Shown here one piece after another: positions 48,557 to 62,200 of a DNA stretch of 64,000 nt. Position 1 is the stretch's first letter; each line of letters starts with the position of its first letter. The position numbers and the translations under genes were made by a program. Under the pieces are notes generated by a model that was not told where the DNA came from, searched no databases, and worked only from the letters and a program-made list of their open reading frames with translations. The DNA lies in the NCBI RefSeq assembly GCF_037975245.1, contig NC_092571.1, positions 248,001 through 312,000 on the forward strand. The letters run 5' to 3'. The DNA comes from Apostichopus japonicus. Lineage: Eukaryota > Echinodermata > Holothuroidea > Aspidochirotida > Stichopodidae.

Positions 48557-50847
48557 CGTATTTTGGATCGCGGGCTCGAGACCAGGTGGGGGCAGTTTGC
48601 TTTTGCCGCGATCTCATACGGTCTCTGGAACTTTAAGTATTAGAAACGAACATAGATTTATATCAACTGCTGTCGTGGCACTGTTGGTTGTGCTCTGTAC
48701 CTCGAGAGCGTGACGTATTTTGGATCGCGGGCTCGAGACCAGGTGGGGGCAGTTTGCTTTTGCCGCGATCTCATACGGTCTCTGGAACTTTAAGTATTAG
48801 AAACGAACATAGATTTATATCAACTGCTGTCGTGGCGCGGTTGGTTGTGCTCTGTACCTCGAGAGCGTGACGTATTTTGGATCGCGGGCTCGAGACCAGG
48901 TGGGGGCAGTTTGCTTTTGCCGCGATCTCGTACGATCTCTGGAACTTTAAGTATTAGAAACGAACATAGCATTATATCAACTGCTGTCGTGGCGCGGTTG
49001 GTTGTGCTCTGTACATCGAGAGCGTGACGTATTTTGGATCGCGGGCTCGAAACCAGGTGGGGGCAGTTTGCTTTTGCCGCGATCTTATACGGTCTCTGGA
49101 ACTTTAAGTATTAGAAACGAACATAGATTTATATCAACTGCTGTCGTGGCGCGGTTGGTTGTGCTCTGTACCTCGAGAGCGTGACGTATTTTGGATCGCG
49201 GGCTCGAGACAAGGCCAGTGCAGTTTGCTTTTGCCGCGATCTAATACGATCTCTGGAACTTTAAGTATTAGAAACAAACATTGATTTATATCAACTGTTG
49301 TCGTGGCGCGGTTGGTTGTGCTCTGTACCTCGAGAGCGTGACGTATTTTGGATCGCGGGCTCGAGACCAGGTGGGGGCAGTTTGCTTTTGCCGCGATCTA
49401 ATACGGTCTCTGGAACTTTAAGTATTAGAAACGAACATAGATTTATATCAACTGCTGTCGTGGCGCGGTTGGTTGCTCTGTACCTCGAGATCGTGACGTA
49501 TTTTGGATCGCGGGCTCGAGACCAGGCCAGTGCAGTTTGCTTTTGCCGCGATCTAATACGGTCTCTGGAACTTTAAGTATTAGAAACGAACATAGATTTA
49601 TATCAACTGCTGTCGTGGCGCGGTTGGTTGTGCTCTGTACCTCGAGAGCGTGACGTATTTTGGATCGCGGGCTCGAGACCAGGTGGGGGCAGTTTGCTTT
49701 TGCCGCGATCTCATACGGTCTCTGGAACTTTAAGTATTAGAAACGAACATAGATTTATATCAACTGCTGTCGTGGCGCGGTTGGTTGTGCTCTGTACCTC
49801 GAGAGCGTGACGTATTTTGGATCGCGGGCTCGAGACCAGGTGGGGGCAGTTTGGTTTTGCCGCGATCTTTTACGATCTCTGGAACTTTAAGTATTAGAAA
49901 CGAACATAGATTTATATCAACTGCTGTCGTGGCGCGGTTGGTTGTGCTCTGTACCTCGAGAGCGTGACGTATTTTGGATCGCGGGCTCGAGACCAGGTGG
50001 GGGCAGTTTGGTTTTGCCGCGATCTCATACGGTCTCTGGAACTTTAAGTATTAGAAACGAACATAGATTTATATCAACTGCTGTCGTGGCGCGGTTGGTT
50101 GTGCTCTGTACCTCGAGAGCGTGACGTATTTTGGATCGCGGGCTCGAGACCAGGCCAGCGCAGTTTGCTTTTGCCGCGATCTTATACGGTCTCTGGAACT
50201 TTAAGTATTAGAAACAAACATAGATTTATATCAACTGCTGTCGTGGCGCGGTTGGTTGCTCTGTACCTCGAGAGCGTGACGTATTTTGGATCGCGGGATC
50301 GAGACCAGGTGGGGGCAGTTTGCTTTTGCCGCGATCTTTTACCATCTCTGGAACTTTAAGTATTAGAAACGAACATAGATTTATATCAACTGCTGTCGTG
50401 GCGCGGTTGGTTGCTCTGTACCTCGAGAGCGTGACGTATTTTGGATCGCGGGCTCGAGACCAGGTGGGGGCAGTTTGCTTTTGCCGCGATCTAATACGGT
50501 CTCTGGGAACTTTAAGTATTAGAAACGAACATAGATTTATATCAACTGCTGTCGTGGCGCGGTTGGTTGTGCTCTGTACCTCGAGAGCGTGACGTATTTT
50601 GGATCGCGGGCTCGAGACCAGGTGGGGGCAGTTTGCTTTTGCCGCCATCTGGTACGGTCTCTGGAACTTTAAGTATTAGAAACGAACATAGATTTATATC
50701 AACTGCTGTCGTGGCGCGGTTGGTTGCTCTGTACCTCGAGAGCGTGACGTATTTTGGATCGCGTGCTCGAGACCAGGTGGGGCAGTTTGCTTTTGCCGCG
50801 ATCTGGTACGGTCTCTGGAACTTTAAGTATTAGAAACGAACATAGAT

Positions 50848-52466
50848 TTATATCAACTGCTGTCGTGGCGCGGTTGGTTGCTCTGTACCTCGAGAGCGTG
50901 ACGTATTTTGGATCGCGGGCTCGAGACCAGGTGGGGCAGTTTGCTTTTGCCGCGATCTTATACGGTCTCTGGGAACTTTAAGTATTAGAAACGAACATAG
51001 ATTTATATCAACTGCTGTCGTGGCGCGGTTGGTTGCTCTGTACCTCGAGAGCGTGACGTATTTTGGATCGCGGGCTCGAGACCAGGTGGGGGCAGTTTGC
51101 TTTTGCCGCGATCTCATACGGTCTCTGGAACTTTAAGTATTAGAAACGAACATAGATTTATATCAACTGCTGTCGTGGCGCGGTTGGTTGTGCTCTGTAC
51201 CTCGAGAGCGTGACGTATTTTGGATCGCGGGCTCGAGACCAGGTGGGGGCAGTTTGCTCTTGCCGCGATCTCGTACGATCTCTGGAACTTTAAGTATTAG
51301 AAACGAACATAGCATTATATCAACTGCTGTCGTGGCGCGGTTGGTTGTGCTCTGTACCTCGAGAGCGTGACGTATTTTGGATCGCGGGCTCGAGACCAGG
51401 TGGGGGCAGTTTGCTTTTGCCGCGATCTCATACGGTCTCTGGAACTTTAAGTATTAGAAACGAACATAGATTTATATCAACTGCTGTCGTGGCGCGGTTG
51501 GTTGTGCTCTGTACCTCGAGAGCGTGACGTATTTTGGATCGCGGGCTCGAGACCAGGCCAGTGCAGTTTGCTTTTGCCGCGATCTAATACGATCTCTGGA
51601 ACTTTAAGTATTAGAAACAAACATTGATTTATATCAACTGCTGTCGTGGCGCGGTTGGTTGTGCTCTGTACCTCGAGAGCGTGACGTATTTTGGATCGCG
51701 GGCTCGAGACCAGGTGGGGGCAGTTTGCTTTTGCCGCGATCTAATACGGTCTCTGGGAACTTTAAGTATTAGAAACGAACATAGATTTATATCAACTGCT
51801 GTCGTGGCGCGGTTGGTTGTGCTCTGTACCTCGAGAGCGTGACGTATTTTGGATCGCGGGCTCGAGACCAGGTGGGGGCAGTTTGCTTTTGCCGCCATCT
51901 GGTACGGTCTCTGGAACTTTAAGTATTAGAAACGAACATAGATTTATATCAACTGCTGTCGTGGCGCGGTTGGTTGCTCTGTACCTCGAGAGCGTGACGT
52001 ATTTTGGATCGCGGGCTCGAGACCAGGTGGGGCAGTTTGCTTTTGCCGCGATCTTATACGGTCTCTGGGAACTTTAAGTATTAGAAACGAACATAGATTT
52101 ATATCAACTGCTGTCGTGGCGCGGTTGGTTGCTCTGTACCTCGAGAGCGTGACGTATTTTGGATCGCGGGCTCGAGACCAGGTGGGGGCAGTTTGCTTTT
52201 GCCGCGATCTCATACGGTCTCTGGAACTTTAAGTATTAGAAACGAACATAGATTTATATCAACTGCTGTCGTGGCGCGGTTGGTTGTGCTCTGTACCTCG
52301 AGAGCGTGACGTATTTTGGATCGCGGGCTCGAGACCAGGTGGGGGCAGTTTGCTCTTGCCGCGATCTCGTACGATCTCTGGAACTTTAAGTATTAGAAAC
52401 GAACATAGCATTATATCAACTGCTGTCGTGGCGCGGTTGGTTGTGCTCTGTACCTCGAGAGCGTGA
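50848..52466 (+). repeat. Tandem duplication with 1,096-bp offset
   Basis: 50,848-51,370 matches 51,944-52,466 at 1,096 bp. To the left the offset is 1,250 bp, because the second copy lacks one 154-bp monomer (the GATCGCGTGCTCGAG unit near 50,760). This is a local duplication followed by a one-monomer deletion, or the reverse. Confidence 0.8.
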
Positions 52467-55417
52467 CGTATTTTGGATCGCGGGCTCGAAACCAGGTGGG
52501 GGCAGTTTGCTTTTGCCGCGATCTTATACGGTCTCTGGAACTTTAAGTATTAGAAACGAACATAGATTTATATCAACTGCTGTCGTGGCGCGGTTGGTTG
52601 TGCTCTGTACCTCGAGAGCGTGACGTATTTTGGATCGCGGGCTCGAGACCAGGCCAGTGCAGTTTGCTTTTGCCGCGATCTAATACGATCTCTGGAACTT
52701 TAAGTATTAGAAACAAACATTGATTTATATCAACTGCTGTCGTGGCGCGGTTGGTTGTGCTCTGTACCTCGAGAGCGTGACGTATTTTGGATCGCGGGCT
52801 CGAGACCAGGTGGGGGCAGTTTGCTTTTGCCGCGATCTTATACGGTCTCTGGAACTTTAAGTATTAGAAACGAACATAGATTTATATCAACTGCTGTCGT
52901 GGCGCGGTTGGTTGCTCTGTACCTCGAGATCGTGACGTATTTTGGATTGCGGGCTCGAGACCAGGCCAGTGCAGTTTGCTTTTGCCGCGATCTAATACGG
53001 TCTCTGGAACTTTAAGTATTAGAAACGAACATAGATTTATATCAACTGCTGTCGTGGCGCGGTTGGTTGTGCTCTGTACCTCGAGAGCGTGACGTATTTT
53101 GGATCGCGGGCTCGAGACCAGGTGGGGGCAGTTTGCTTTTGCCGCGATCTAATACGGTCTCTGGAACTTTAAGTATTAGAAACGAACATAGATTTATATC
53201 AACTGCTGTCGTGGCGCGGTTGGTTGTGCTCTGTACCTCGAGAGCGTGACGTATTTTGGATCGCGGGCTCGAGACCAGGTGGGGGCAGTTTGCTTTTGCC
53301 GCGATCTTATACGGTCTCTGGAACTTTAAGTATTAGAAACGAACATAGATTTATATCAACTGCTGTCGTGGCGCGGTTGGTTGTGCTCTGTACCTCGAGA
53401 GCGTGACGTATTTTGGATCGCGGGCTCGAGACCAGGTGGGGGCAGTTTGGTTTTGCCGCGATCTTTTACGATCTCTGGAACTTTAAGTATTAGAAACGAA
53501 CATAGATTTATATCAACTGCTGTCGTGGCGCGGTTGGTTGTGCTCTGTACCTCGAGAGCGTGACGTATTTTGGATCGCGGGCTCGAGACCAGGTGGGGGC
53601 AGTTTGCTTTTGCCGCGATCTTATACGGTCTCTGGAACTTTAAGTATTAGAAACGAACATAGATTTATATCAACTGCTGTCGTGGCGCGGTTGGTTGTGC
53701 TCTGTACCTCGAGAGCGTGACGTATTTTGGATCGCGGGCTCGAGACCAGGCCAGCGCAGTTTGCTTTTGCCGCGATCTGGTACGGTCTCTGGAACTTTAA
53801 GTATTAGAAACAAACATAGATTTATATCAACTGCTGTCGTGGCGCGGTTGGTTGCTCTGTACCTCGAGAGCGTGACGTATTTTGGATCGCGGGATCGAGA
53901 CCAGGTGGGGGCAGTTTGCTTTTGCCGCGATCTTTTACCATCTCTGGAACTTTAAGTATTAGAAACGAACATAGATTTATATCAACTGCTGTCGTGGCGC
54001 GGTTGGTTGTGCTCTGTACCTCGAGAGCGTGACGTATTTTGGATCGCGGGCTCGAGACCAGGTGGGGGCAGTTTGCTTTTGCCGCGATCTTTTACCATCT
54101 CTGGAACTTTAAGTATTAGAAACGAACATAGATTTATATCAACTGCTGTCGTGGCGCGGTTGGTTGTGCTCTGTACCTCGAGAGCGTGACGTATTTTGGA
54201 TCGCGGGCTCGAGACCAGGTGGGGGCAGTTTGCTTTTGCCGCGATCTAATACGGTCTCTGGAACTTTAAGTATTAGAAACGAACATAGATTTATATCAAC
54301 TGCTGTCGTGGCGCGGTTGGTTGTGCTCTGTACCTCGAGAGCGTGACGTATTTTGGATCGCGGGCTCGAGACCAGGTGGGGGCAGTTTGCTTTTGCCGCG
54401 ATCTAATACGATCTCTGGAACTTTAAGTATTAGAAACAAACATTGATTTATATCAACTGCTGTCGTGGCGCGGTTGGTTGTGCTCTGTACCTCGAGAGCG
54501 TGACGTATTTTGGATCGCGGGATCGAGACCAGGCCAGCGCAGTTTGCTTTTGCCGCGTTCTTATACGGTCTCTGGAACTTTAAGTATTAGAAACGAACAT
54601 AGATTTATATCAACTGCTGTCGTGGCGCGGTTGGTTGTGCTCTGTACCTCGAGATCGTGACGTATTTTGGATCGCGGGCTCGAGACCAGGTGGGGGCAGT
54701 TTGCTTTTGCCGCGATCTTATACGGTCTCTGGAACTTTAAGTATTAGAAACGAACATAGATTTATATCAACTGCTGTCGTGGCGCGGTTGGTTGTGCTCT
54801 GTACCTCGAGAGCGTGACGTATTTTGGATCGCGGGCTCGAGACCAGGTGGGGGCAGTTTGGTTTTGCCGCGATCTTTTACGATCTCTGGAACTTTAAGTA
54901 TTAGAAACGAACATAGATGTATATCAACTGCTGTCGTGGCGCGGTTGGTTGTGCTCTGTACCTCGAGAGCGTGACGTATTTTGGATCGCGGGCTCGAGAC
55001 CAGGTGGGGGCAGTTTGCTTTTGCCGCGATCTTATACGGTCTCTGGAACTTTAAGTATTAGAAACGAACATAGATTTATATCAACTGCTGTCGTGGCGCG
55101 GTTGGTTGTGCTCTGTACCTCGAGAGCGTGACGTATTTTGGATCGCGAGCTCGAGACCAGGCCAGCGCAGTTTGCTTTTGCCGCGATCTTATTCGGTCTC
55201 TGGAACTTTAAGTATTAGAAACAAACATAGATTTATATCAACTGCTGTCGTGGCGCGGTTGGTTGCTCTGTACCTCGAGAGCGTGACGTATTTTGGATCG
55301 CGGGATCGAGACCAGGTGGGGGCAGTTTGCTTTTGCCGCGATCTTTTACCATATCTGGAACTTTAAGTATTAGAAACGAACATAGATTTATATCAACTGC
55401 TGTCGTGGCGCGGTTGG

Positions 55418-57611
55418 TTGTGCTCTGTACCTCGAGAGCGTGACGTATTTTGGATCGCGGGCTCGAGACCAGGTGGGGGCAGTTTGCTTTTGCCGCGATC
55501 TTTTACCATCTCTGGAACTTTAAGTATTAGAAACGAACATAGATTTATATCAACTGCTGTCGTGGCGCGGTTGGTTGTGCTCTGTACCTCGAGAGCGTGA
55601 CGTATTTTGGATCGCGGGCTCGAGACCAGGTGGGGGCAGTTTGGTTTTGCCGCGATCTCATACGGTCTCTGGAACTTTAACTATTAGAAACGAACATAGA
55701 TTTATATCAACTGCTGTCGTGGCACTGTTGGTTGTGCTCTGTACCTCGAGAGCGTGACTTATTTTGGATCGCGGGCTCGAGACCAGGCCAGCGCAGTTTG
55801 CTTTTGCCGCGATCTGGTACGGTCTCTGGAACTTTAAGTATTAGAAACGAACATAGATTTATATCAACTGCTGTCGTGGCGCGGTTGGTTGCTCTGTACC
55901 TCGAGAGCGTGACGTATTTTGGATCGCGGGCTCGAGACCAGGTGGGGGCAGTTTGCTTTTGCCGCGATCTTATACGGTCTCTGGGAACTTTAAGTATTAG
56001 AAACGAACATAGATTTATATCAACTGCTGTCGTGGCGCGGTTGGTTGTGCTCTGTACCTCGAGAGCGTGACGTATTTTGGATCGCGGGCTCGAGACCAGG
56101 TGGGGGCAGTTTGCTTTTGCCGCGATCTCATACGGTCTCTGGAACTTTAAGTATTAGAAACGAACATAGATTTATATCAACTGCTGTCGTGGCGCGGTTG
56201 GTTGTGCTCTGTACCTCGAGAGCGTGACGTATTTTGGATCGCGGGCTCGAGACCAGGTGGGGCAGTTTGCTTTTGCCGCGATCTGATACGGTCTCTGGGA
56301 ACTTTAAGTATTAGAAACGAACATAGATTTATATCAACTGCTGTCGTGGCGCGGTTGGTTGCTCTGTACCTCGAGAGCGTGACGTATTTTGGATCGCGGG
56401 CTCGAGACCAGGTGGGGGCAGTTTGCTTTTGCCGCGATCTTATACGGTCTCTGGGAACTTTAAGTATTAGAAACGAACATAGATTTATATCAACTGCTGT
56501 CGTGGCGCGGTTGGTTGTGCTCTGTACCTCGAGAGCGTGACGTATTTTGGATCGCGGGCTCGAGACCAGGTGGGGGCAGTTTGCTTTTGCCGCGATCTTT
56601 TACCATCTCTGGAACTTTAAGTATTAGAAACGAACATAGATTTATATCAACTGCTGTCGTGGCGCGGTTGGTTGTGCTCTGTACCTCGAGAGCGTGACGT
56701 ATTTTGGATCGCGGGCTCGAGACCATGTGGGGGCAGTTTGCTTTTGCCGCGATCTCATACGGTCTCTGGAACTTTAACTATTAGAAACGAACATAGATTT
56801 ATATCAACTGCTGTCGTGGCACTGTTGGTTGTGCTCTGTACCTCGAGAGCGTGACTTATTTTGGATCGCGGGCTCGAGACCAGGCCAGCGCAGTTTGCTT
56901 TTGCCGCGATCTGGTACGGTCTCTGGAACTTTAAGTATTAGAAACGAACATAGATTTATATCAACTGCTGTCGTGGCGCGGTTGGTTGCTCTGTACCTCG
57001 AGAGCGTGACGTATTTTGGATCGCGGGCTCGAGACCAGGTGGGGGCAGTTTGCTTTTGCCGCGATCTTATACGGTCTCTGGGAACTTTAAGTATTAGAAA
57101 CGAACATAGATTTATATCAACTGCTGTCGTGGCGCGGTTGGTTGTGCTCTGTACCTCGAGAGCGTGACGTATTTTGGATCGCGGGCTCGAGACCAGGTGG
57201 GGGCAGTTTGCTTTTGCCGCGATCTCATACGGTCTCTGGAACTTTAAGTATTAGAAACGAACATAGATTTATATCAACTGCTGTCGTGGCGCGGTTGGTT
57301 GTGCTCTGTACCTCGAGAGCGTGACGTATTTTGGATCGCGGGCTCGAGACCAGGTGGGGGCAGTTTGCTTTTGCCGCGATCTGGTACGGTCTCTGGAACT
57401 TTAAGTATTAGAAACGAACATAGATTTATATCAACTGCTGTCGTGGCGCGGTTGGTTGCTCTGTACCTCGAGAGCGTGACGTATTTTGGATCGCGGGCTC
57501 GAGACCAGGTGGGGCAGTTTGCTTTTGCCGCGATCTGATACGGTCTCTGGGAACTTTAAGTATTAGAAACGAACATAGATTTATATCAACTGCTGTCGTG
57601 GCGCGGTTGGT
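55418..57611 (+). repeat. 1,097-bp higher-order repeat, two tandem copies
   Basis: Seven monomers (55,418-56,514) are repeated at 56,515-57,611 with the same order: ATCTTTTACCATC, CTCATACGG with AACTATTAG, GTGGCACTGTTGG with GTGACTTATTTTGG, CTGGTACGG, CTTATACGG, CTCATACGG. Differences are small, for example TTTGGTTTTGCC near 55,642 and ACCATGTGGG near 56,724. Confidence 0.86.
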
Positions 57612-57765
57612 TGCTCTGTACCTCGAGAGCGTGACGTATTTTGGATCGCGGGCTCGAGACCAGGCCAGTGCAGTTTGCTTTTGCCGCGATCTAATACGGT
57701 CTCTGGAACTTTAAGTATTAGAAACGAACATAGATTTATATCAACTGCTGTCGTGGCGCGGTTGG

Positions 57766-58620
57766 TTGTGCTCTGTACCTCGAGAGCGTGACGTATTTTG
57801 GATCGCGGGCTCGAGACCAGGTGGGGGTAGTTTGCTTTTGCCGCGATCTCATACGGTCTCTGGAACTTTAAGTATTAGAAACGAACATAGATTTATATCA
57901 ACTGCTGTCGTGGTGCGGTTGGTTGTGCTCTGTACCTCGAGAGCGTGACGTATTTTGGATCGCGGGCTCGAGACCAGGTGGGGGCAGTTTGCTTTTGCCG
58001 CGATCTCGTACGATCTCTGGAACTTTAAGTATTAGAAACGAACATAGATTTATATCAACTGCTGTCGTGGCGCGGTTGGTTGTGCTCTGTACCTCGAGAG
58101 CGTGACGTATTTTGGATCGCGGGCTCGAAACCATGTGGGGGCAGTTTGCTTTTGCCGCGATCTTATACGGTCTCTGGAACTTTAAGTATTAGAAACGAAC
58201 ATAGATTTATATCAACTGCTGTCGTGGCGCGGTTGGTTGTGCTCTGTACCTCGAGAGCGTGACGTATTTTGGATCGCGGGCTCCAGACCAGGTGGGGGCA
58301 GTTTGCTTTTGCCGCGATCTAATACGATCTCTGGAACTTTAAGTATTAGAAACAAACATTGATTTATATCAACTGCTGTCGTGGCGCGGTTGGTTGTGCT
58401 CTGTACCTCGAGAGCGTGACGTATTTTGGATCGCGGGATCGAGACCAGGCCAGCGCAGTTTGCTTTTGCCGCGTTCTTATACGGTCTCTGGAACTTTAAG
58501 TATTAGAAACGAACATAGATTTATATCAACTGCTGTCGTGGCGCGGTTGGTTGCTCTGTACCTCGAGAGCGTGACGTATTTTGGATCGCGGGCTCGAGAC
58601 CAGGCCAGTGCAGTTTGCTT
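57766..58620 (+). repeat. Duplicate of 62,835-63,690 (offset 5,069 bp)
   Basis: Shared rare features in the same order are GGGGGTAG, GTGGTGCGG, CTCGTACGATC, CTCGAAACCATGTGG, then GGGATCGAGACC with GCCGCGTTCTTATACGG. The downstream copy is preceded by an extra GGGGGTAG monomer at 62,678, a single-monomer tandem duplication. GGCTCCAGACC at about 58,281 breaks the second CTCGAG in this copy only. Confidence 0.85.
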
Positions 58621-59100
58621 TTGAAGCGATCTAATACGGTCTCTGGAACTTTAAGTATTAGAAACGAACATAGATTTATATCAACTGCTGTCGTGGCGCG
58701 GTTGGTTGTGCTCTGTACCTCGAGAGCGTGACGTATTTTGGATCGCGGGCTCGAGACCAGGTGGGGGCAGTTTGCTTTTGCCGCGATCTTTTACCATCTC
58801 TGGAACTTTAAGTATTAGAAACGAACATAGATTTATATCAACTGCTGTCGTGGCGCGGTTGGTTGTGCTCTGTACCTCGAGAGCGTGACGTATTTTGGAT
58901 CGCGGGCTCGAGACCAGGTGGGGGCAGTTTGCTTTTGCCGCGATCTCATACGGTCTCTGGAACTTTAACTATTAGAAACGAACATAGATTTATATCAACT
59001 GCTGTCGTGGCACTGTTGGCTGTGCTCTGTACCTCGAGAGCGTGACTTATTTTGGATCGCGGGCTCGAGACCAGGCCAGCGCAGTTTGGTTTTGCCGCGA

Positions 59101-59166
59101 TCTTTGCCGCGATATTTGCACGTGAAAAAACAAAATAAATCAAATCAAATCAAATCAAATCAAATC
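59101..59166 (+). other. 64-bp insertion with 12-bp duplication and (AAATC)6 tail
   Basis: This is the only non-satellite sequence in the window. It lies inside a monomer between CCGCGATCT and TTATACTGTCTC. It starts with a repeat of the monomer piece TTTGCCGCGAT (59,091-59,101, then 59,103-59,113), followed by ATTTGCACGTGAAAAAAC, AAAT and six AAATC units at 59,137-59,166. CACGTG at 59,119-59,124 is palindromic. An A-rich stretch followed by a short tandem tail resembles the 3-prime end of a truncated non-LTR element or SINE. However, target-site duplications do not flank it cleanly, so filler DNA from break repair is equally possible. Confidence 0.8.
59137..59166 (+). repeat. (AAATC)6 microsatellite
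   Basis: Six perfect AAATC units at the right end of the 64-bp insertion, running directly into TTATACTG of the host monomer. Because ATCTTATAC is also the monomer sequence at this point, the exact right junction is ambiguous by three bases. Confidence 0.95.
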
Positions 59167-62100
59167 TTATACTGTCTCTGGAACTTTAAGTATTAGAAAC
59201 GAACATAGATTTATATCAACTGCTGTCGTGGCGCGGTTGGTTGCTCTGTACCTCGAGAGCGTGACGTATTTTGGATCGCGGGCTCGAGACCAGGTGGGGG
59301 CAGTTTGCTTTTGCCGCGATCTGGTACGGTCTCTGGAACTTTAAGTATTAGAAACGAACATAGATTTATATCAACTGCTGTCGTGGTGCGGTTGGTTGCT
59401 CTGTACCTCGAGAGCGTGACGTATTTTGGATCGCGGGCTCGAGACCAGGTGGGGCAGTTTGCTTTTGCCGCGATCTCATACGGTCTCTGGGAACTTTAAG
59501 TATTAGAAACGAACATAGATTTATATCAACTGCTGTCGTGGCGCGGTTGGTTGTGCTCTGTACCTCGAGAGCGTGACGTATTTTGGATCGCGGGCTCGAG
59601 ACCAGGTGGGGGCAGTTTGCTTTTGCCGCGATCTAATACGATCTCTGGAACTTTAAGTATTAGAAACAAACATTGATTTATATCAACTGCTGTCGTGGCG
59701 CGGTTGGTTGTGCTCTGTACCTCGAGAGCGTGACGTATTTTGGATCGCGGGCTCGAGACCAGGTGGGGGCAGTTTGCTTTTGCCGCGATCTGGTACGGTC
59801 TCTGGAACTTTAAGTATTAGAAACGAACATAGATTTATATCAACTGCTGTCGTGGCGCGGTTGGTTGTGCTCTGTACCTCGAGAGCGTGACGTATTTTGG
59901 ATCGCGGGCTCGAGACCAGGTGGGGGCAGTTTGCTTTTGCCGCAATCTTATACGGTCTCTGGAACTTTAAGTATTAGAAACGAACATAGATTTATATCAA
60001 CTGCTGTCGTGGCGCGGTTGGTTGTGCTCTGTACCTCGAGAGCGTGACGTATTTTGGATCGCGGGCTCGAGACCAGGTGGGGGCAGTTTGGTTTTGCCGC
60101 GATCTTTTACGATCTCTGGAACTTTAAGTATTAGAAACGAACATAGATTTATATCAACTGCTGTCGTGGCGCGGTTGGTTGTGCTCTGTACCTCGAGAGC
60201 GTGACGTATTTTGGATCGCGGGCTCGAGACCAGGTGGGGGCAGTTTGCTTTTGCCGCGATCTCATACGGTCTCTGGAACTTTAACTATTAGAAACGAACA
60301 TAGATTTATATCAACTGCTGTCGTGGCACTGTTGGCTGTGCTCTGTACCTCGAGAGCGTGACTTATTTTGGATCGCGGGCTCGAGACCAGGCCAGCGCAG
60401 TTTGCTTTTGCCGCGATCTTATACTGTCTCTGGAACTTTAAGTATTAGAAACGAACATAGATTTATATCAACTGCTGTCGTGGCGCGGTTGGTTGCTCTG
60501 TACCTCGAGAGCGTGACGTATTTTGGATCGCGGGCTCGAGACCAGGTGGGGGCAGTTTGCTTTTGCCGCGATCTGGTACGGTCTCTGGAACTTTAAGTAT
60601 TAGAAACGAACATAGATTTATATCAACTGCTGTCGTGGTGCGGTTGGTTGCTCTGTACCTCGAGAGCGTGACGTATTTTGGATCGCGGGCTCGAGACCAG
60701 GTGGGGCAGTTTGCTTTTGCCGCGATCTCATACGGTCTCTGGGAACTTTAAGTATTAGAAACGAACATAGATTTATATCAACTGCTGTCGTGGCGCGGTT
60801 GGTTGTGCTCTGTACCTCGAGAGCGTGACGTATTTTGGATCGCGGGCTCGAGACCAGGTGGGGGCAGTTTGCTTTTGCCGCGATCTTATACGGTCTCTGG
60901 AACTTTAAGTATTAGAAACGAACATAGATTTATATCAACTGCTGTCGTGGCGCGGTTGGTTGTGCTCTGTACCTCGAGAGCGTGACGTATTTTGGATCGC
61001 GGGCTCGAGACCAGGTGGTGGCAGTTTGGTTTTGCCGCGATCTTTTACGATCTCTGGAACTTTAAGTATTAGAAACGAACATAGATTTATATCAACTGCT
61101 GTCGTGGCGCGGTTGGTTGTGCTCTGTACCTCGAGAGCGTGACGTATTTTGGATCGCGGGCTCGAGACCAGGTGGGGGCAGTTTGCTTTTGCCGCTACCT
61201 TATACGGTCTCTGGAACTTTAAGTATTAGAAACGAACATAGATTTATATCAACTGCTGTCGTGGCGCGGTTGGTTGTGCTCTGTACCTCGAGAGCGTGAC
61301 GTATTTTGGATCGCGGGCTCGAGACCAGGCCAGCGCAGTTTGCTTTTGCCGCGATCTTATTCGGTCTCTGGAACTTTAAGTATTAGAAACAAACATAGAT
61401 TTATATCAACTGCTGTCGTGGCGCGGTTGGTTGCTCTGTACCTCGAGAGCGTGACGTATTTTGGATCGCGGGATCGAGACCAGGTGGGGGCAGTTTGCTT
61501 TTGCCGCGATCTTTTACCATCTCTGGAACTTTAAGTATTAGAAACGAACATAGATTTATATCAACTGCTGTCGTGGCGCGGTTGGTTGTGCTCTGTACCT
61601 CGAGAGCGTGACGTATTTTGGATCGCGGGCTCGAGACCAGGTGGGGGCAGTTTGCTTTTGCCGCGATCTCATACGGTCTCTGGAACTTTAACTATTAGAA
61701 ACGAACATAGATTTATATCAACTGCTGTCGTGGCACTGTTGGTTGTGCTCTGTACCTCGAGAGCGTGACTTATTTTGGATCGCGGGCTCGAGACCAGGCC
61801 AGCGCAGTTTGCTTTTGCCGCGATCTTATACGGTCTCTGGAACTTTAAGTATTAGAAACGAACATAGATTTATATCAACTGCTGTCGTGGCGCGGTTGGT
61901 TGCTCTGTACCTCGAGAGCGTGACGTATTTTGGATCGCGGGCTCGAGACCAGGTGGGGGCAGTTTGATTTTGCCGCGATCTAATACGGTCTCTGGGAACT
62001 TTAAGTATTAGAAACGAACATAGATTTATATCAACTGCTGTCGTGGCGCGGTTGGTTGTGCTCTGTACCTCGAGAGCGTGACGTATTTTGGATCGCGGGC

Positions 62101-62200
62101 TCGAGACCAGGTGGGGGCAGTTTGCTTTTGCCGCGATCTTTTACCATCTCTGGAACTTTAAGTATTAGAAACGAACATAGATTTATATCAACTGCTGTCG

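Larger units (their letters stand above)
58863..60751 (+). repeat. Eight-monomer duplication, one copy with a 64-bp insertion
   Basis: 58,863-59,499 and 60,179-60,751 share AACTATTAG, GTGGCACTGTTGGCTGTGC, GTGACTTATT, ATACTGTCTC and GTGGTGCGG in the same order. The offset is 1,316 bp before the insertion and 1,252 bp after it, so the difference is exactly 64 bp. The downstream copy is therefore the un-inserted version of the site. Confidence 0.9.

Noticed and set aside
59137-59166. Telomeric repeat
   Set aside because: AAATC is not a known telomere unit in either orientation (TTAGG, TTAGGG and related forms are absent), and there are only six copies inside a monomer.
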